Positions 17,947 through 26,326 of a stretch of 41,729 nucleotides of DNA are shown one piece after another; the first letter of the stretch is position 1, and each line of letters begins with the position of its first letter. The notes beneath the pieces were generated by a model. The model was not told where the DNA came from. It made no database searches and was given only the letters and a program-made list of their open reading frames with translations. The stretch covers positions 1 through 41,729 of the forward strand of contig CALUHX010000021.1 in assembly GCA_944320555.1 (NCBI GenBank), written 5' to 3'. Both the position numbers and the translations under genes were made by a program. The DNA is from an uncultured Butyricimonas sp. (lineage in GTDB: Bacteria > Bacteroidota > Bacteroidia > Bacteroidales > Marinifilaceae).

Positions 17947-18680
17947 CTGTTCTCACTTTTTAATTGCTCCCCGGTCTTCCCAAACCGGCGTTCTCTTTTT
18001 TGAAAATTACGAATGGCCAAATATAAGTCATCTTTTTCAAAATCCGGCCAGAATTTGTCAATAAAAAACAGCTCCGTGTACGCCAACTGCCACAAAAGGA
18101 AATTGCTCAGCCTGCACTCCCCGCTCGTCCGGATAAGCAAATCGGGGTCCGGAATCCCCGCTGTCGTCAGATAACCAGCGAAATCAGCCTCCCCGAAACC
18201 CGACAGATCAGCCACCTTCCCCTCCGCGTAATCCTGCGCCAGACGCTTCGCCGCCTCCACAATCTCCCACTTCGACCCGTAGCTCAGCGCCAACACCAGC
18301 GTCAGCCCCCCGTTGCCCGCCGTCCGCTCCACAAGCCCCCCCAGCTTCTCCCTCACAGCCGCCGGCAACGCCCCGAGGTTCCCGATTGCCTTCACCCTCA
18401 CCCGCTGCGCCATCAGCTCGTCCGTCTCGGCCACGATCGCGTCCACCATCAGCCCCATCAGCACGTCCACCTCCTCCCTCGGCCGGTTCCAGTTCTCGAT
18501 GGAAAACGTGTACAACGTCAAATAACGGACCCCCGCCTCACCGCACGCCCTCACCGTCCGCTTCACCGCGTCCACGCCCGCACGGTGGCCCTCCCAACGC
18601 TCCAGCCCCCTGCTTTTCGCCCAACGCCCGTTGCCGTCCATGATAATCGCCACGTGCGTCGGCACCTGTTCGTCACTCAT
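17943..18680 (-). CDS. uppS: Undecaprenyl diphosphate synthase (cis-prenyltransferase)
   Basis: The protein has 245 residues. Conserved blocks are HVAIIMDGNGRWAKSRGLER with the catalytic Asp (about residue 15), GHRAGVDAVKRTVRACGE, LTLYTFSIENWNRP and DPDLLIRTSGECRLSNFLLW. It condenses isopentenyl diphosphate onto farnesyl diphosphate to make the C55 carrier for cell-wall and surface glycans. nadK ends 15 bases upstream and bamA overlaps its stop, so the three form an operon. A DUF368 polyprenyl-phosphate transporter gene lies elsewhere in the window (29284). Confidence 0.96.
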   Translation of the reverse strand: MSDEQVPTHVAIIMDGNGRWAKSRGLERWEGHRAGVDAVKRTVRACGEAGVRYLTLYTFSIENWNRPREEVDVLMGLMVDAIVAETDELMAQRVRVKAIGNLGALPAAVREKLGGLVERTAGNGGLTLVLALSYGSKWEIVEAAKRLAQDYAEGKVADLSGFGEADFAGYLTTAGIPDPDLLIRTSGECRLSNFLLWQLAYTELFFIDKFWPDFEKDDLYLAIRNFQKRERRFGKTGEQLKSENR

Positions 18681-18695
18681 AACCGTACTATATTA

Positions 18696-19604
18696 TTAAC
18701 ACCTTTCATTTTCCTTGTTCCGCAAATCCTCCCCCCACATCAGCTTCTCCCGCAGCACCCCGCCGAACTGGTGCCACGGCATCTTCACCACCTTCAGCTT
18801 GAACGGAGCCGCCAGCATCTCCAGCCTACGCCCCGCCGCCACGCGCGCCGACCGCGAGTCCGCGCACGCCACGAACTCTCCCGTCCGGCTCTCCACGTCC
18901 AGCCGCACCGTCACGTCGCTGGGCAACACCAGCGGGCGCATCGACAAATTGTGCGGGCACACCGGCGTCAGCAGCAGCGCGTCGCACGTCGGCCACACGA
19001 TAGGCCCCCCGCAGCTCATCGAATAAGCCGTCGAGCCCGTCGACGTCGCCACCAGCAGCCCGTCCGCCCAATACGTCGCCACCTCCTCCTCGTCCACCCG
19101 CACCCCTATCCTCAGCAACGACGACGTGTCCGTCCGTCTCACCCCCACCTCGTTCAACGCGTACCCCAGCTCCTCGTTCCACTCCCCGTCCACGTCCACC
19201 TCCAGCATCGTCCGCTCCTCCACCTCGTAACTCCCCTCCCGCAAAGCGCGCAAAGCCCTCGAAACGCCGCCCGCCGGCACCTCCGCCAGAAAACCAAGCC
19301 GCCCCATGTTCACCCCCAGCATCGGCACGTCGCTCCACCCGAGGAACGACGCCGCCTCCAAAAACGTCCCGTCGCCCCCCACGCTGAACAGCATGTCCAC
19401 TCCCGCCTCCACCAGCTCCTGCTTCGTCGCAAAACAACCCTTCACATCCTCGGCCACGTCCTTGCCCACCACCGGCAGCCTGTCGTAAAACGGCTTATAC
19501 ATAAAAACTTCCACGCCGTCCTTCGCCAGCGCGCTTGTCACAAACGGCATCCTCAACCCCACCTCCTCGGACGCCTCACGTCCATATATCGCAACTCTTT
19601 TCAT
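18696..19604 (-). CDS. nadK: NAD kinase
   Basis: The protein has 302 residues from ATG 19604 (MKRVAIYGREASEEVG); the frame is open further upstream but those residues are not family-like. The diagnostic GGDGTFLEAA motif (about 72-81), NMGRLGFLAEV and DGLLVATSTGSTAYSMSCGG are present. It phosphorylates NAD to NADP. It is first in the nadK-uppS-bamA run. A weak -7-like sequence (TATCTTTA, complement of 19625-19632) lies just upstream. Confidence 0.95.
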   Translation of the reverse strand: MKRVAIYGREASEEVGLRMPFVTSALAKDGVEVFMYKPFYDRLPVVGKDVAEDVKGCFATKQELVEAGVDMLFSVGGDGTFLEAASFLGWSDVPMLGVNMGRLGFLAEVPAGGVSRALRALREGSYEVEERTMLEVDVDGEWNEELGYALNEVGVRRTDTSSLLRIGVRVDEEEVATYWADGLLVATSTGSTAYSMSCGGPIVWPTCDALLLTPVCPHNLSMRPLVLPSDVTVRLDVESRTGEFVACADSRSARVAAGRRLEMLAAPFKLKVVKMPWHQFGGVLREKLMWGEDLRNKENERC

Positions 19605-19740
19605 AACCTTTAAATTTTTGGGGCTAAAGATACACATTTTCCCCACAAATATTCCCTCTCCCCCCAAAAAATCCATCCATTTCTTCCCGCTCCAATGCAA
19701 AACGCCCCGTCCGTCCGCGTCCCTTGAAACCGGGAAAGCG

Positions 19741-19809
19741 CAAAACGGCACGCCGCCGACCCTTGCCGACAGCGTGCCGTCCCTTATATTGCCCGCCTGA
19801 ATTCAGGCG
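19741..19809 (-). terminator. Terminator region of the fimbrial-lipoprotein operon
   Basis: Two inverted repeats follow the last gene of the operon: the 16-bp palindrome CGCCTGAATTCAGGCG (19794-19809) and a 9-bp stem ACGGCACGC (19745-19753) with GCGTGCCGT (19772-19780), which on the minus strand is followed by TTTTG. The second looks like the terminator. Confidence 0.55.
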
Positions 19810-19816
19810 CCAAGCG

Positions 19817-20896
19817 CTAATCCGCTCCGGGGCCGAACTCCGCGTCCTCCGAGCCCCCCTGCTCCCAGTCGCCCGGCCGCAAGTCCAAATCCACGTCCAG
19901 CTTCTCCACCACCACCTCGTCGCTCCCCACGTCCTCCGTCGTCCCCGTCTCGTCCTTCACCTCCACCTCCTCCACGTCGAACGTCAAACCGTCCCCGCCC
20001 GTGTCGCGCACCGAGAAACCCAGCGTCACCTCCGCGTTCGGCTTCGCCTCCGTCGGCACCTCCACCGTCCGCGTCATCACCACGTCCCCCGCCTCGTCCC
20101 GGGCCACGATGTCATACCTCACCCTGGCCACCTCCTCGCTCCCCTCCTCGGGCAACACCGCCACGTTCACCGCCACCGTGTACACCCGTCCCGTCTCCTC
20201 CGCGCGGCCCGTCGAGCGGCCTTCCTCCCCGCTGCCCATCGTCACGAACACCGTCCCCGGCTCCTCCCACGAGGCGTCGTCCAGCCCCATCCTCGTCCCC
20301 GCGTTCCTCACCAGCACGCCGGCGCTGCCCACGGCCCCCGAGTAATCCGTCATCGTCACCCGCGTCGCCGCCTGCGTCCGCCTCACATCGATCGTCACCG
20401 TCTCGTCCTCCTCCCCCACCGTGAACGTCGCCTTCCCGTACATCACGTCCCCGAGCGCCGTGTAATAGGCCGCCCCCTCCTCGTTCCTCAGCACCACCTC
20501 CATCTCGCCCAGCGCGCTGCCGACGGTCTCCGTCGTGATATTCCCGTCATCCGGCACATTGCCCACCAGCACCGCCGTGTACGTCCCGGCCTCCAGCTCC
20601 GTCCCCTTCAGCTCGCCCGCCGACGCGCACTTCTCCACCGACAGCAACTTCTCCTCCCCGTCATACAAATACACCCTCACGTGGCTCAACGCCGCCTTCA
20701 TCCCCTCGTCGTCCAGCCCGGCGATGTCGCTCTTCAGCGTCCACGTCACCGCGGGCGTCCCCGGCTCCTCCCCGCCGGGTGTATCCGGCACTTCCGGCGT
20801 GCCGGGATCCGGCTCCCCGCCGTCGTCGTCGCCCCCGCAGCCGTTCCACGCCAAGGCGAACAACGCCAATCCGATAATATATGCAAACTTCTTCAT
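19817..20896 (-). CDS. FimB/Mfa2-like fimbrial anchor lipoprotein
   Basis: The protein has 359 residues. A lipoprotein-type signal (MKKFAYIIGLALFALAWNGC) has a loose lipobox ending in Cys20. A low-complexity Gly/Asp/Pro/Glu stretch follows (about 21-48). The body resembles the Mfa2/FimB fold: VRVYLYDGEEKLLSVEK, the ELEAGTYTAVLVGNVPDDGN block and further beta strands typical of the P. gingivalis minor fimbrial anchors. The last 60 residues are very acidic. It is third in a tight operon (12-base gap to the previous gene). Mfa2/FimB proteins tie fimbriae to the outer membrane and set their length. The match is by fold-like pattern, not by exact motif. Confidence 0.72.
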   Translation of the reverse strand: MKKFAYIIGLALFALAWNGCGGDDDGGEPDPGTPEVPDTPGGEEPGTPAVTWTLKSDIAGLDDEGMKAALSHVRVYLYDGEEKLLSVEKCASAGELKGTELEAGTYTAVLVGNVPDDGNITTETVGSALGEMEVVLRNEEGAAYYTALGDVMYGKATFTVGEEDETVTIDVRRTQAATRVTMTDYSGAVGSAGVLVRNAGTRMGLDDASWEEPGTVFVTMGSGEEGRSTGRAEETGRVYTVAVNVAVLPEEGSEEVARVRYDIVARDEAGDVVMTRTVEVPTEAKPNAEVTLGFSVRDTGGDGLTFDVEEVEVKDETGTTEDVGSDEVVVEKLDVDLDLRPGDWEQGGSEDAEFGPGAD

Positions 20897-20908
20897 ATTC
20901 CTTTCCGT

Positions 20909-23494
20909 TTAATGCGTTACACTTCTATTATAATAAACCGTCGAGTCCTGTCCCGCGGGCGACCACCCCTGCGCCACTCCAACGTACTCCACCATTCCAT
21001 CGCCCAGCCAGACCCAGAATCCTCCTTCCCATCCTTCCCATCCCTCGTGGTTCGGCTCCAGCGTGACGGTCACCGTCCCGTTCCCGCTTCCGGACAACGG
21101 GCTCACGCTCATCCCCGGGAAATCGTTCACCTCCACCGTCCAGTCCCTGTTGCTCTCGATTTCCACCGTGTACGTGCCGCCTTCCCCGTAGGCGTCGAAG
21201 ATTTCGTCCGTGTCCACCTTCAGATAAGCGCCCGTCGGCGAGAAATTCGGACAATTGTCCACATACACGCTCAAACCATCTTGCTCGTACCGCGCCAGCA
21301 AACCGTCCGGCAGCCTCCCCGACAGATTCGGGCAATCCACCAACTCAAGCCCGAACATGCCCGACAAGCCGTCCCACGACGCGGGAATGCTCTCTATCCC
21401 GCAATGAACCAATCTCATATGCAACAACGTCGAAAGCTCCCCTATCCAGTCCGGAGTCTCGCCCTCCCCAAACGAAGGGCAAGCCAGTACAATGGCTTCC
21501 AAACCTGTCGAGCCCAACGCTTCAAGGTCGGACGAGCGCACACTGTTGTTCGCCACCGCCAGATCGGTCAAACCGTCCAGTGCGTGCGTCGTCGGCACCC
21601 GGAATCCGGCGAACCCGAAAAGGTACAACTCCGACAACCGGCCGCATTGCCACACCGATTCCGGCACCCCACACTCCTCCGCGGCCACGACATACAACGC
21701 CTGCAACGAATCCATCCCCGAAAAGTCCGCGGCCACGCTCACGATTCGCGAAAGGTTCGACATAGCGTCCATGTCATACATGTCGCGGTTGAACGCCGCC
21801 ATCTCCAGCCTCGTCAGATTCCCCACGCTCGCCGGAATCTCCTCCAGATTGTATCCCGTCACCTCCAACCACCGCAGCGACGCGGGCAGCTCCGGCAACG
21901 TCCTCCCCTCCATATTCACCACCAGCTCCTCCAACCGCGTGAAATCCTTGAAATACGACGGGATGTCCGTCAGGCCCAAGTCCCACCCGCTCAGCAGCGT
22001 GAAGCTCCGCAACTCCGTCAGCGCCGCGAACGACCCGGGCAGCTCGATGGCCGTCCAAGGACTCTCCGCCACAACCGTGTCCGCCTCCCGCGCCAAAGCG
22101 CGCCCGTTCTTCTTCATGATATCCCGCGAGAAACCCAGCTGGATTACCCGTCCGTTCTCGTCCAGCCACACCCTGTCCCACTGGCTCACGTCGTCGCCGG
22201 AGGCCAACCACTGCCGCGCGAAATCGACTCCCGCATCCAACAACACATCCCGCAAGTCCTTCATCGCCTGCAAGTCCCCCTCGGCGACCGCCACCCCGGC
22301 GGGCAACACCACGACCAACTCCCCGTCCGCGCTCACCTCCACGAGCGTCTCCACGCCAAGCGTGTACAACCTCATCCCGTCACCAGTCATAAGCTTGCAT
22401 CCTCCCTCATTGGGCAACAACACATACTCCCCGGGATAGAAATTCCCCTCCGCGCGCACCACCAGCGTGTCGCCCCGCATCGTCGGCAGCGAGTCCAGAT
22501 AGAATTCCGCAAATAAATTCTCTCCCGTCCCGTCCACATTCTCGCCAAACAAATACCCTCTCCGCACCTGCGACAAATCCGTCGACGCCCCTTCCTCCAT
22601 CACCAGCTTCACCGTCAGCCAGTCCATCCGCAGGCTCTCGTCCGCCGTCACCGAGTCGCGCAGCGTCTCGCCCCACTCCTCCTCGTACTCCAGCGCCAGC
22701 GTCACGCCGCGCGGCTCGACGGTCCCGTCATACCTCGCGTTCACCGTGTTCACCCGGTTCGCCTCCACCCGGTTGCGCAGCGCCACGTCATACGTCCGTT
22801 CCTCCCCGCCCTCGTTCATCACGAAACGCAGCGTCGCCTCCTCCGCCACCGTCGGGAACGCCATCGCGCTCCCCGCGTACACGCCCGTGTCCGCCGTCTC
22901 CGTCATCGGCAACTCCATCGCCACCGTGTCCGTCTCCACGGCCTCGCCCGTGAAACGCGCGGCCGACGGCGACCCGAGCAGCCAGGCCCGCTCCAGCCGC
23001 GCCCCGCCGGTCACCCCCTCCAGCCTCACGTCCACGCGCCCCACCAGCCGCCGCAGCTCCGCCTCGCTCGTCCTGTCCTCGCCGACCGTCACCGAGTCCG
23101 TCCCCGCGAAGACACTCCCCACGCGCATCCCCCCGTCACCGGCCTCCTCCGCCCGCACCGTCAGCTCCTCCAGCGTCGTCCCCGCCTCCAGCGAGGCCTC
23201 CGGAACGTCCGTCACGAAAGCGAACGTGTCCCTTCCCAGGTCCAGCGTCACCGGCCTCAACTCGTCCAGCCCGCCGAACTCCTCACGCCGCACGAAATTC
23301 CCCGCCTCGTCGTACACCAGCACGTGCACGTTCCCCACCTCCCCCGCCAACGCCTCCCTCGCCAACCCCTCCCCGCCGCTCCGGGACGCCCGCGCCCCCC
23401 GCCCCCCCGCGTTCTCCCCCTCCATCATATCCTCGCGGCAAGCCGCCAAACCGACCGCCGCCAACAATGCCATCACATATATAAACTGTCTCAT
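20909..23494 (-). CDS. Lipoprotein with fimbrial-anchor-like N-terminus, leucine-rich repeats and BACON domain
   Basis: The protein has 861 residues. A lipobox signal (MRQFIYVMALLAAVGLAAC) is followed by a Ser/Gly/Arg linker. Residues about 50-260 resemble FimB/Mfa2 anchors (VHVLVYDEAGNFVRREEFGG, EANRVNTVNARYDGTV). About 500-750 hold leucine-rich repeats of the LxxLxxLxLxxxxLxxIP type (LTELRSFTLLSGWDLGLTDI, LPASLRWLEVTGYNLEEIPA, DGLSGMFGLELVDCPNLSG). About 760-840 form a BACON-like domain (YTVEIESNRDWTVEVN, GNGTVTVTLEP). BACON domains usually bind glycans or mucin in gut Bacteroidetes. It is second in the operon, with gaps of 14 and 12 bases. Confidence 0.75.
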   Translation of the reverse strand: MRQFIYVMALLAAVGLAACREDMMEGENAGGRGARASRSGGEGLAREALAGEVGNVHVLVYDEAGNFVRREEFGGLDELRPVTLDLGRDTFAFVTDVPEASLEAGTTLEELTVRAEEAGDGGMRVGSVFAGTDSVTVGEDRTSEAELRRLVGRVDVRLEGVTGGARLERAWLLGSPSAARFTGEAVETDTVAMELPMTETADTGVYAGSAMAFPTVAEEATLRFVMNEGGEERTYDVALRNRVEANRVNTVNARYDGTVEPRGVTLALEYEEEWGETLRDSVTADESLRMDWLTVKLVMEEGASTDLSQVRRGYLFGENVDGTGENLFAEFYLDSLPTMRGDTLVVRAEGNFYPGEYVLLPNEGGCKLMTGDGMRLYTLGVETLVEVSADGELVVVLPAGVAVAEGDLQAMKDLRDVLLDAGVDFARQWLASGDDVSQWDRVWLDENGRVIQLGFSRDIMKKNGRALAREADTVVAESPWTAIELPGSFAALTELRSFTLLSGWDLGLTDIPSYFKDFTRLEELVVNMEGRTLPELPASLRWLEVTGYNLEEIPASVGNLTRLEMAAFNRDMYDMDAMSNLSRIVSVAADFSGMDSLQALYVVAAEECGVPESVWQCGRLSELYLFGFAGFRVPTTHALDGLTDLAVANNSVRSSDLEALGSTGLEAIVLACPSFGEGETPDWIGELSTLLHMRLVHCGIESIPASWDGLSGMFGLELVDCPNLSGRLPDGLLARYEQDGLSVYVDNCPNFSPTGAYLKVDTDEIFDAYGEGGTYTVEIESNRDWTVEVNDFPGMSVSPLSGSGNGTVTVTLEPNHEGWEGWEGGFWVWLGDGMVEYVGVAQGWSPAGQDSTVYYNRSVTH

Positions 23495-23508
23495 ATCGTC
23501 CTCCTTTC

Positions 23509-24327
23509 TTACATTTCAACCAATTCCGCCCGTGTCACCTCCGCCGTCCCCGCGCCCGCGCTCCGGGCCGCGCCGCCCGCGGGCCGCAGCGTCACGTCCA
23601 CGCTCAGCACGTGGTTCGCCTCCATCGCCCTGTCCAGCTCGAACGGAAACTCCCTCGTCTCCGCCCCGTCCGTCAGATAAACCATCCCCGACAACGGCGC
23701 GTCCAACGGCAGCATGTAGACCGTCTTCCCCGCCTCCATCCGACCCAGCGTCTGGTCAAAGTCATTCATGTCAATGAGCCTCCCCTCCACCTCGAACGGA
23801 GCGAGCCATTCTCTTTCCAGCTCCACCGTCACCTCCCAGCCCCCCTCCGGCACGTTCAGCACATTGAACACCAACCCGCCGGACATCCGCCTCATCCTCA
23901 GCGTTTCCTCCGTCCCCGCGGCGGAGATGTCCTTCAGCCCGCAGAACACGTCGCGCGCGCCCTCTCCGGACACGCTCATATCCCCCGCCAACCAAATATT
24001 CACCGAGTCCATATAAACGTTACGCGCCACACCCTCCGCCAGCCCGCTCAACGCCAGCACATGCCGCTCGCCCGCGTCCGCGTCCTCCAGCACGACGGCC
24101 TCCCCTTCCTTGAAAAACTGCGGCACGGCCCAGACGAACCCCTCCTCGCCTAACCTCAAATCGAACACCGTCACCGGGCCGCGCGTCACCGCCACGCCCG
24201 ACGAATCATTCGCGAACACCAGCGCGAGCCCCTCCGGCCCCGCCGAGTCCGCCCCGCCGGCGTCGTCCCGGCTGCAGGCCCCGGACAACGCCGCGCACGT
24301 CATCAATGCGACTACTAATTTTCTCAT
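23509..24327 (-). CDS. FimB/Mfa2-like fimbrial anchor lipoprotein (first gene of operon)
   Basis: The protein has 272 residues from ATG 24327 (MRKLVVALMTCAALSGAC, clear lipobox LSGAC); ATG 24333 is two codons earlier. The frame continues upstream into GC-rich non-coding sequence and should not be used. Beta-rich blocks resemble the Mfa2 family: VTVFDLRLGEEGFVWAVP, MSGGLVFNVLNVPEGGWEVT, EANHVLSVDVTLRPAG. No major fimbrillin gene (FimA/Mfa1) is seen next to it. It likely heads a three-gene unit for a surface appendage or adhesin complex. A possible -7 box (TACTTTCG, complement of 24409-24416) lies upstream. Confidence 0.7.
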   Translation of the reverse strand: MRKLVVALMTCAALSGACSRDDAGGADSAGPEGLALVFANDSSGVAVTRGPVTVFDLRLGEEGFVWAVPQFFKEGEAVVLEDADAGERHVLALSGLAEGVARNVYMDSVNIWLAGDMSVSGEGARDVFCGLKDISAAGTEETLRMRRMSGGLVFNVLNVPEGGWEVTVELEREWLAPFEVEGRLIDMNDFDQTLGRMEAGKTVYMLPLDAPLSGMVYLTDGAETREFPFELDRAMEANHVLSVDVTLRPAGGAARSAGAGTAEVTRAELVEM

Positions 24328-24408
24328 ACTCATCAGATATAATTTAGGTAAACATACACAAACCCGCGCCCCCGCGAACGTCGCCACCTCCCCCGCGCGG
24401 GAACACCG

Positions 24409-24416
24409 CGAAAGTA
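24409..24416 (-). promoter_or_regulatory. Candidate -7 box of the fimbrial-lipoprotein operon
   Basis: On the minus strand TACTTTCG is one mismatch from TAnnTTTG and lies about 76 bases before the start at 24333. No TTTG -33 box is found at the right spacing. The rest of 24334-24580 is very GC-rich with no gene visible. Confidence 0.35.
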
Positions 24417-24580
24417 AGCAAACTTTCCCAATCCGTCGCGCCCCCGCCCCCGCTTTTTTCCCGGGAACAGCCTCCCCGCGCCCGCCGCTCCCGACCCGCC
24501 CCACAACCGACACCGTCCAGCCGCCCCCGCGAGCACAGGACACCGCGGGCAGAGCCCCCAGCCGCGGGCGGGAGCGGGGG

Positions 24581-24919
24581 TTTGTCGAAATGGCCAATAA
24601 TACCCCCCCGGCGGCAGAGCCGCCAGAGGGTGTATCAAAATGTTCTTTTCATACTCCCTCCCCCCTTCGGGGTACTCCCTCTAACTTAGAAAGAGAGCTG
24701 AACAGCATTGCTGCTCAAGTATTTGAACTCCTCCCCTAAGGTAGGGGAGGTGGCTGCGGAGCGATAGCGAAGCAGACGGAGGAGTATGATTAACTATTTT
24801 GATACACCCTCGAGTTGCGGAATAATGACATTCAGCCGAATAACGCTACTCCGCAAACTCTCCCCTTAAGGTAGGGGGAGTACCCCGAAGGGGGGGTATG
24901 AAAATCGCATCTCGACACA
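24581..24919. mobile_element. MITE-like element of the second type, split by a nested element
   Basis: The left piece (24581-24625, with TTTGTCGAAATGGCCAATAA) and right piece (24812-24919, ending CTCGACACA) align with the two ends of the element at 37331-37500 read inverted. Between them sits the 186-bp element 24626-24811. Without the insert the outer element is about 153 bp, against 170 bp for the other copy; the missing bases correspond to a central hairpin (TCTCCCCTA...TAGGGG). It lies between the fimbrial operon and the DUF6266-like gene, ending about 10 bases from that gene's stop. Confidence 0.7.
24626..24811. mobile_element. MITE-like element, 186 bp (copy 2, nested)
   Basis: Near-perfect terminal inverted repeats read GAGGGTGTATCAAAATG on the left and, inverted, GAGGGTGTATCAAAATAG on the right, each followed by CATACTCC. 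The interior has GGGGTACTCC, AGAGCTGAACAGCA and the hairpin CCTCCCCTAA...AGGGGAGG. No gene: a plus-strand open frame crosses it but is only a reading of the repeat. It has the same length and end bases as copy 1 at 9581-9766. Confidence 0.8.
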
Positions 24920-24930
24920 CCTTCGGGACG

Positions 24931-26199
24931 CTACCCCTCGCCGCGGCGCAGCGAGGCCAGCGCGTTGAGGCTGAACCGCGGCGTGTCGCGCTCCCTGCGC
25001 CGCGCCTCCCTCGCCCGCTCCTTGCGCCGCCGCTCTGCCTCGCGGGCGGCCGCCTCCTCCGGCGGCGACACCGCCACCGCCGCCGCGGAAGCGACCGCGC
25101 GCCCTCCCCCCGGCACGCCGCCCCGGGCGGCCATCCCCCCGTCGCCACCGGCCACTCCCCCGCCGACGCGGACGGCCGCGCTTCCGCCGCCCGTCGCCCC
25201 TCCGCCGTCCGCCGCCGCCGAGGCCGACACCTCCGCCCCGTCCCGGGCCGCCGCCGTCCCCCCGGCCGCGCCTCCCTCCGCCACCGCGGCCGCGCCACAC
25301 GCCTCCGTCCCCTCATCCACCCGCGCGTCCACCACCCCCTCCCGCGACACCTCCCCCACCGCGCCGCCGCCGCCCGCCGCCACAACCTCCGCCGCGCCCG
25401 CCTCCGCCGGCGCGGGCCCTCCGCCCTCGCCTCCCGGCAACGCCGCCTCGTCCGCCGCACCGGCGCCCACCGCCCCGGCGGCGGCTCCCCCCGGCGGCTC
25501 CGCCCCTCCCCCGGCGGCCTCCGGCCCGCCCTCCACCACGAAGTGGCGGCTCGGCGAGAACCCCGACAAATCCTCCGTCGAGAAGAACGGATACACGTGC
25601 AGCCGCTCCCCGGGACGCAACGGCACGTCGAAGGCGGCGAACCCGTCGGCCCTCGTCGCCGTCAGCGTCCACGCCCGCCCGATGTGGCCCGGCGACGACT
25701 CGCTCACGTGCACCACGTGCAGCCTGTCCGTCGGGCGGGCCCCCGCCGCCGAGCGCCCCGCGTCCCAGCGCAGCGTCACCCGCCCGTCGGCGTACTCGCA
25801 CGACATCCCCGCCGCCGGGGTCACCTCCCCCACGCTCGCGCGGAAATTCTCGAAGTCGCACACCCGGCCCCGCTCGTCGAAATAGGGGGCCAGCACGCGG
25901 TGCGCGTAATTCCCCGCCGTCAGCCTCGGGGCGTAGCGCCTCGCCCCCTCCCGCCACACGGGCAAGTCCCCGTACACCTCCAGCACGTACTCCGTCACGC
26001 TCCGCATCGCCGTGAAGCGGAGTCTCGAGATGCTCCTCATCTCCGTCAGCTCCCAGTTCTTCCCGGAGCACGCCGGACGCTTCGACGGCTGGGCGCACAC
26101 GCGCCCCATCCGCTTGTAGAACGTCACCCCGTCCAGCCGCAACGGCTCGCCGGGCCTCACCACACTGTCCACCAAAGAGTTACTTGTCACAAAGTTCAT
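24931..26199 (-). CDS. DUF6266-like protein with long Ala/Gly/Glu-rich tail
   Basis: The protein has 422 residues from ATG 26199 (MNFVTSNSLVDSVVRPGEPL). Residues 1-225 form an ordered part: DGVTFYKRMGRVCAQPSKRP, SGKNWELTEMRSISRLRF, a middle beta region (RVTLRWDAG) and GERLHVYPFFSTEDLSGFSP. The closing part resembles the C-terminus of the divergent gene at 26599, so both may belong to the DUF6266-like group; this is a tentative match. Residues about 225-385 are low complexity, dominated by Ala, Gly, Glu, Val and Pro. The end is strongly basic (EAERRRKERAREARRRERD). No signal peptide is seen. The tail is encoded by extremely GC-rich DNA. Function unknown. Confidence 0.6.
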   Translation of the reverse strand: MNFVTSNSLVDSVVRPGEPLRLDGVTFYKRMGRVCAQPSKRPACSGKNWELTEMRSISRLRFTAMRSVTEYVLEVYGDLPVWREGARRYAPRLTAGNYAHRVLAPYFDERGRVCDFENFRASVGEVTPAAGMSCEYADGRVTLRWDAGRSAAGARPTDRLHVVHVSESSPGHIGRAWTLTATRADGFAAFDVPLRPGERLHVYPFFSTEDLSGFSPSRHFVVEGGPEAAGGGAEPPGGAAAGAVGAGAADEAALPGGEGGGPAPAEAGAAEVVAAGGGGAVGEVSREGVVDARVDEGTEACGAAAVAEGGAAGGTAAARDGAEVSASAAADGGGATGGGSAAVRVGGGVAGGDGGMAARGGVPGGGRAVASAAAVAVSPPEEAAAREAERRRKERAREARRRERDTPRFSLNALASLRRGEG

Positions 26200-26326
26200 A
26201 ACCTTTCCTTTTTGTGTTTTTACAAAGATAAGAAAAGCGGCGGGAATATCCAAGCCTTTTCCCGTCCGGCCCCGCGCCTTTTTGCGCTTCACATTTGTTA
26301 AGTTAATATTAACCATCAAAATCCAG

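Noticed and set aside
19605-19751. N-terminal extension of nadK to 19751
   Set aside because: The extra 49 residues do not resemble NAD kinase and cross a -7-like box; the ATG at 19604 matches the family start.
19724-22516. 930-codon plus-strand frame opposite the fimbrial operon
   Set aside because: It is Arg/His/Pro-rich with no domains and crosses two genes and their gap on the other strand.
24334-24597. N-terminal extension of the first fimbrial gene to 24597
   Set aside because: It would place about 88 Arg/Gly-rich residues before a clear lipoprotein signal and runs into a MITE-like end.
24110-24739. Plus-strand frame ending in a peptide shared with the aroE insert
   Set aside because: The shared peptide is the translation of the MITE-like repeat; the rest is antisense to the fimbrial gene, so it is not a gene.
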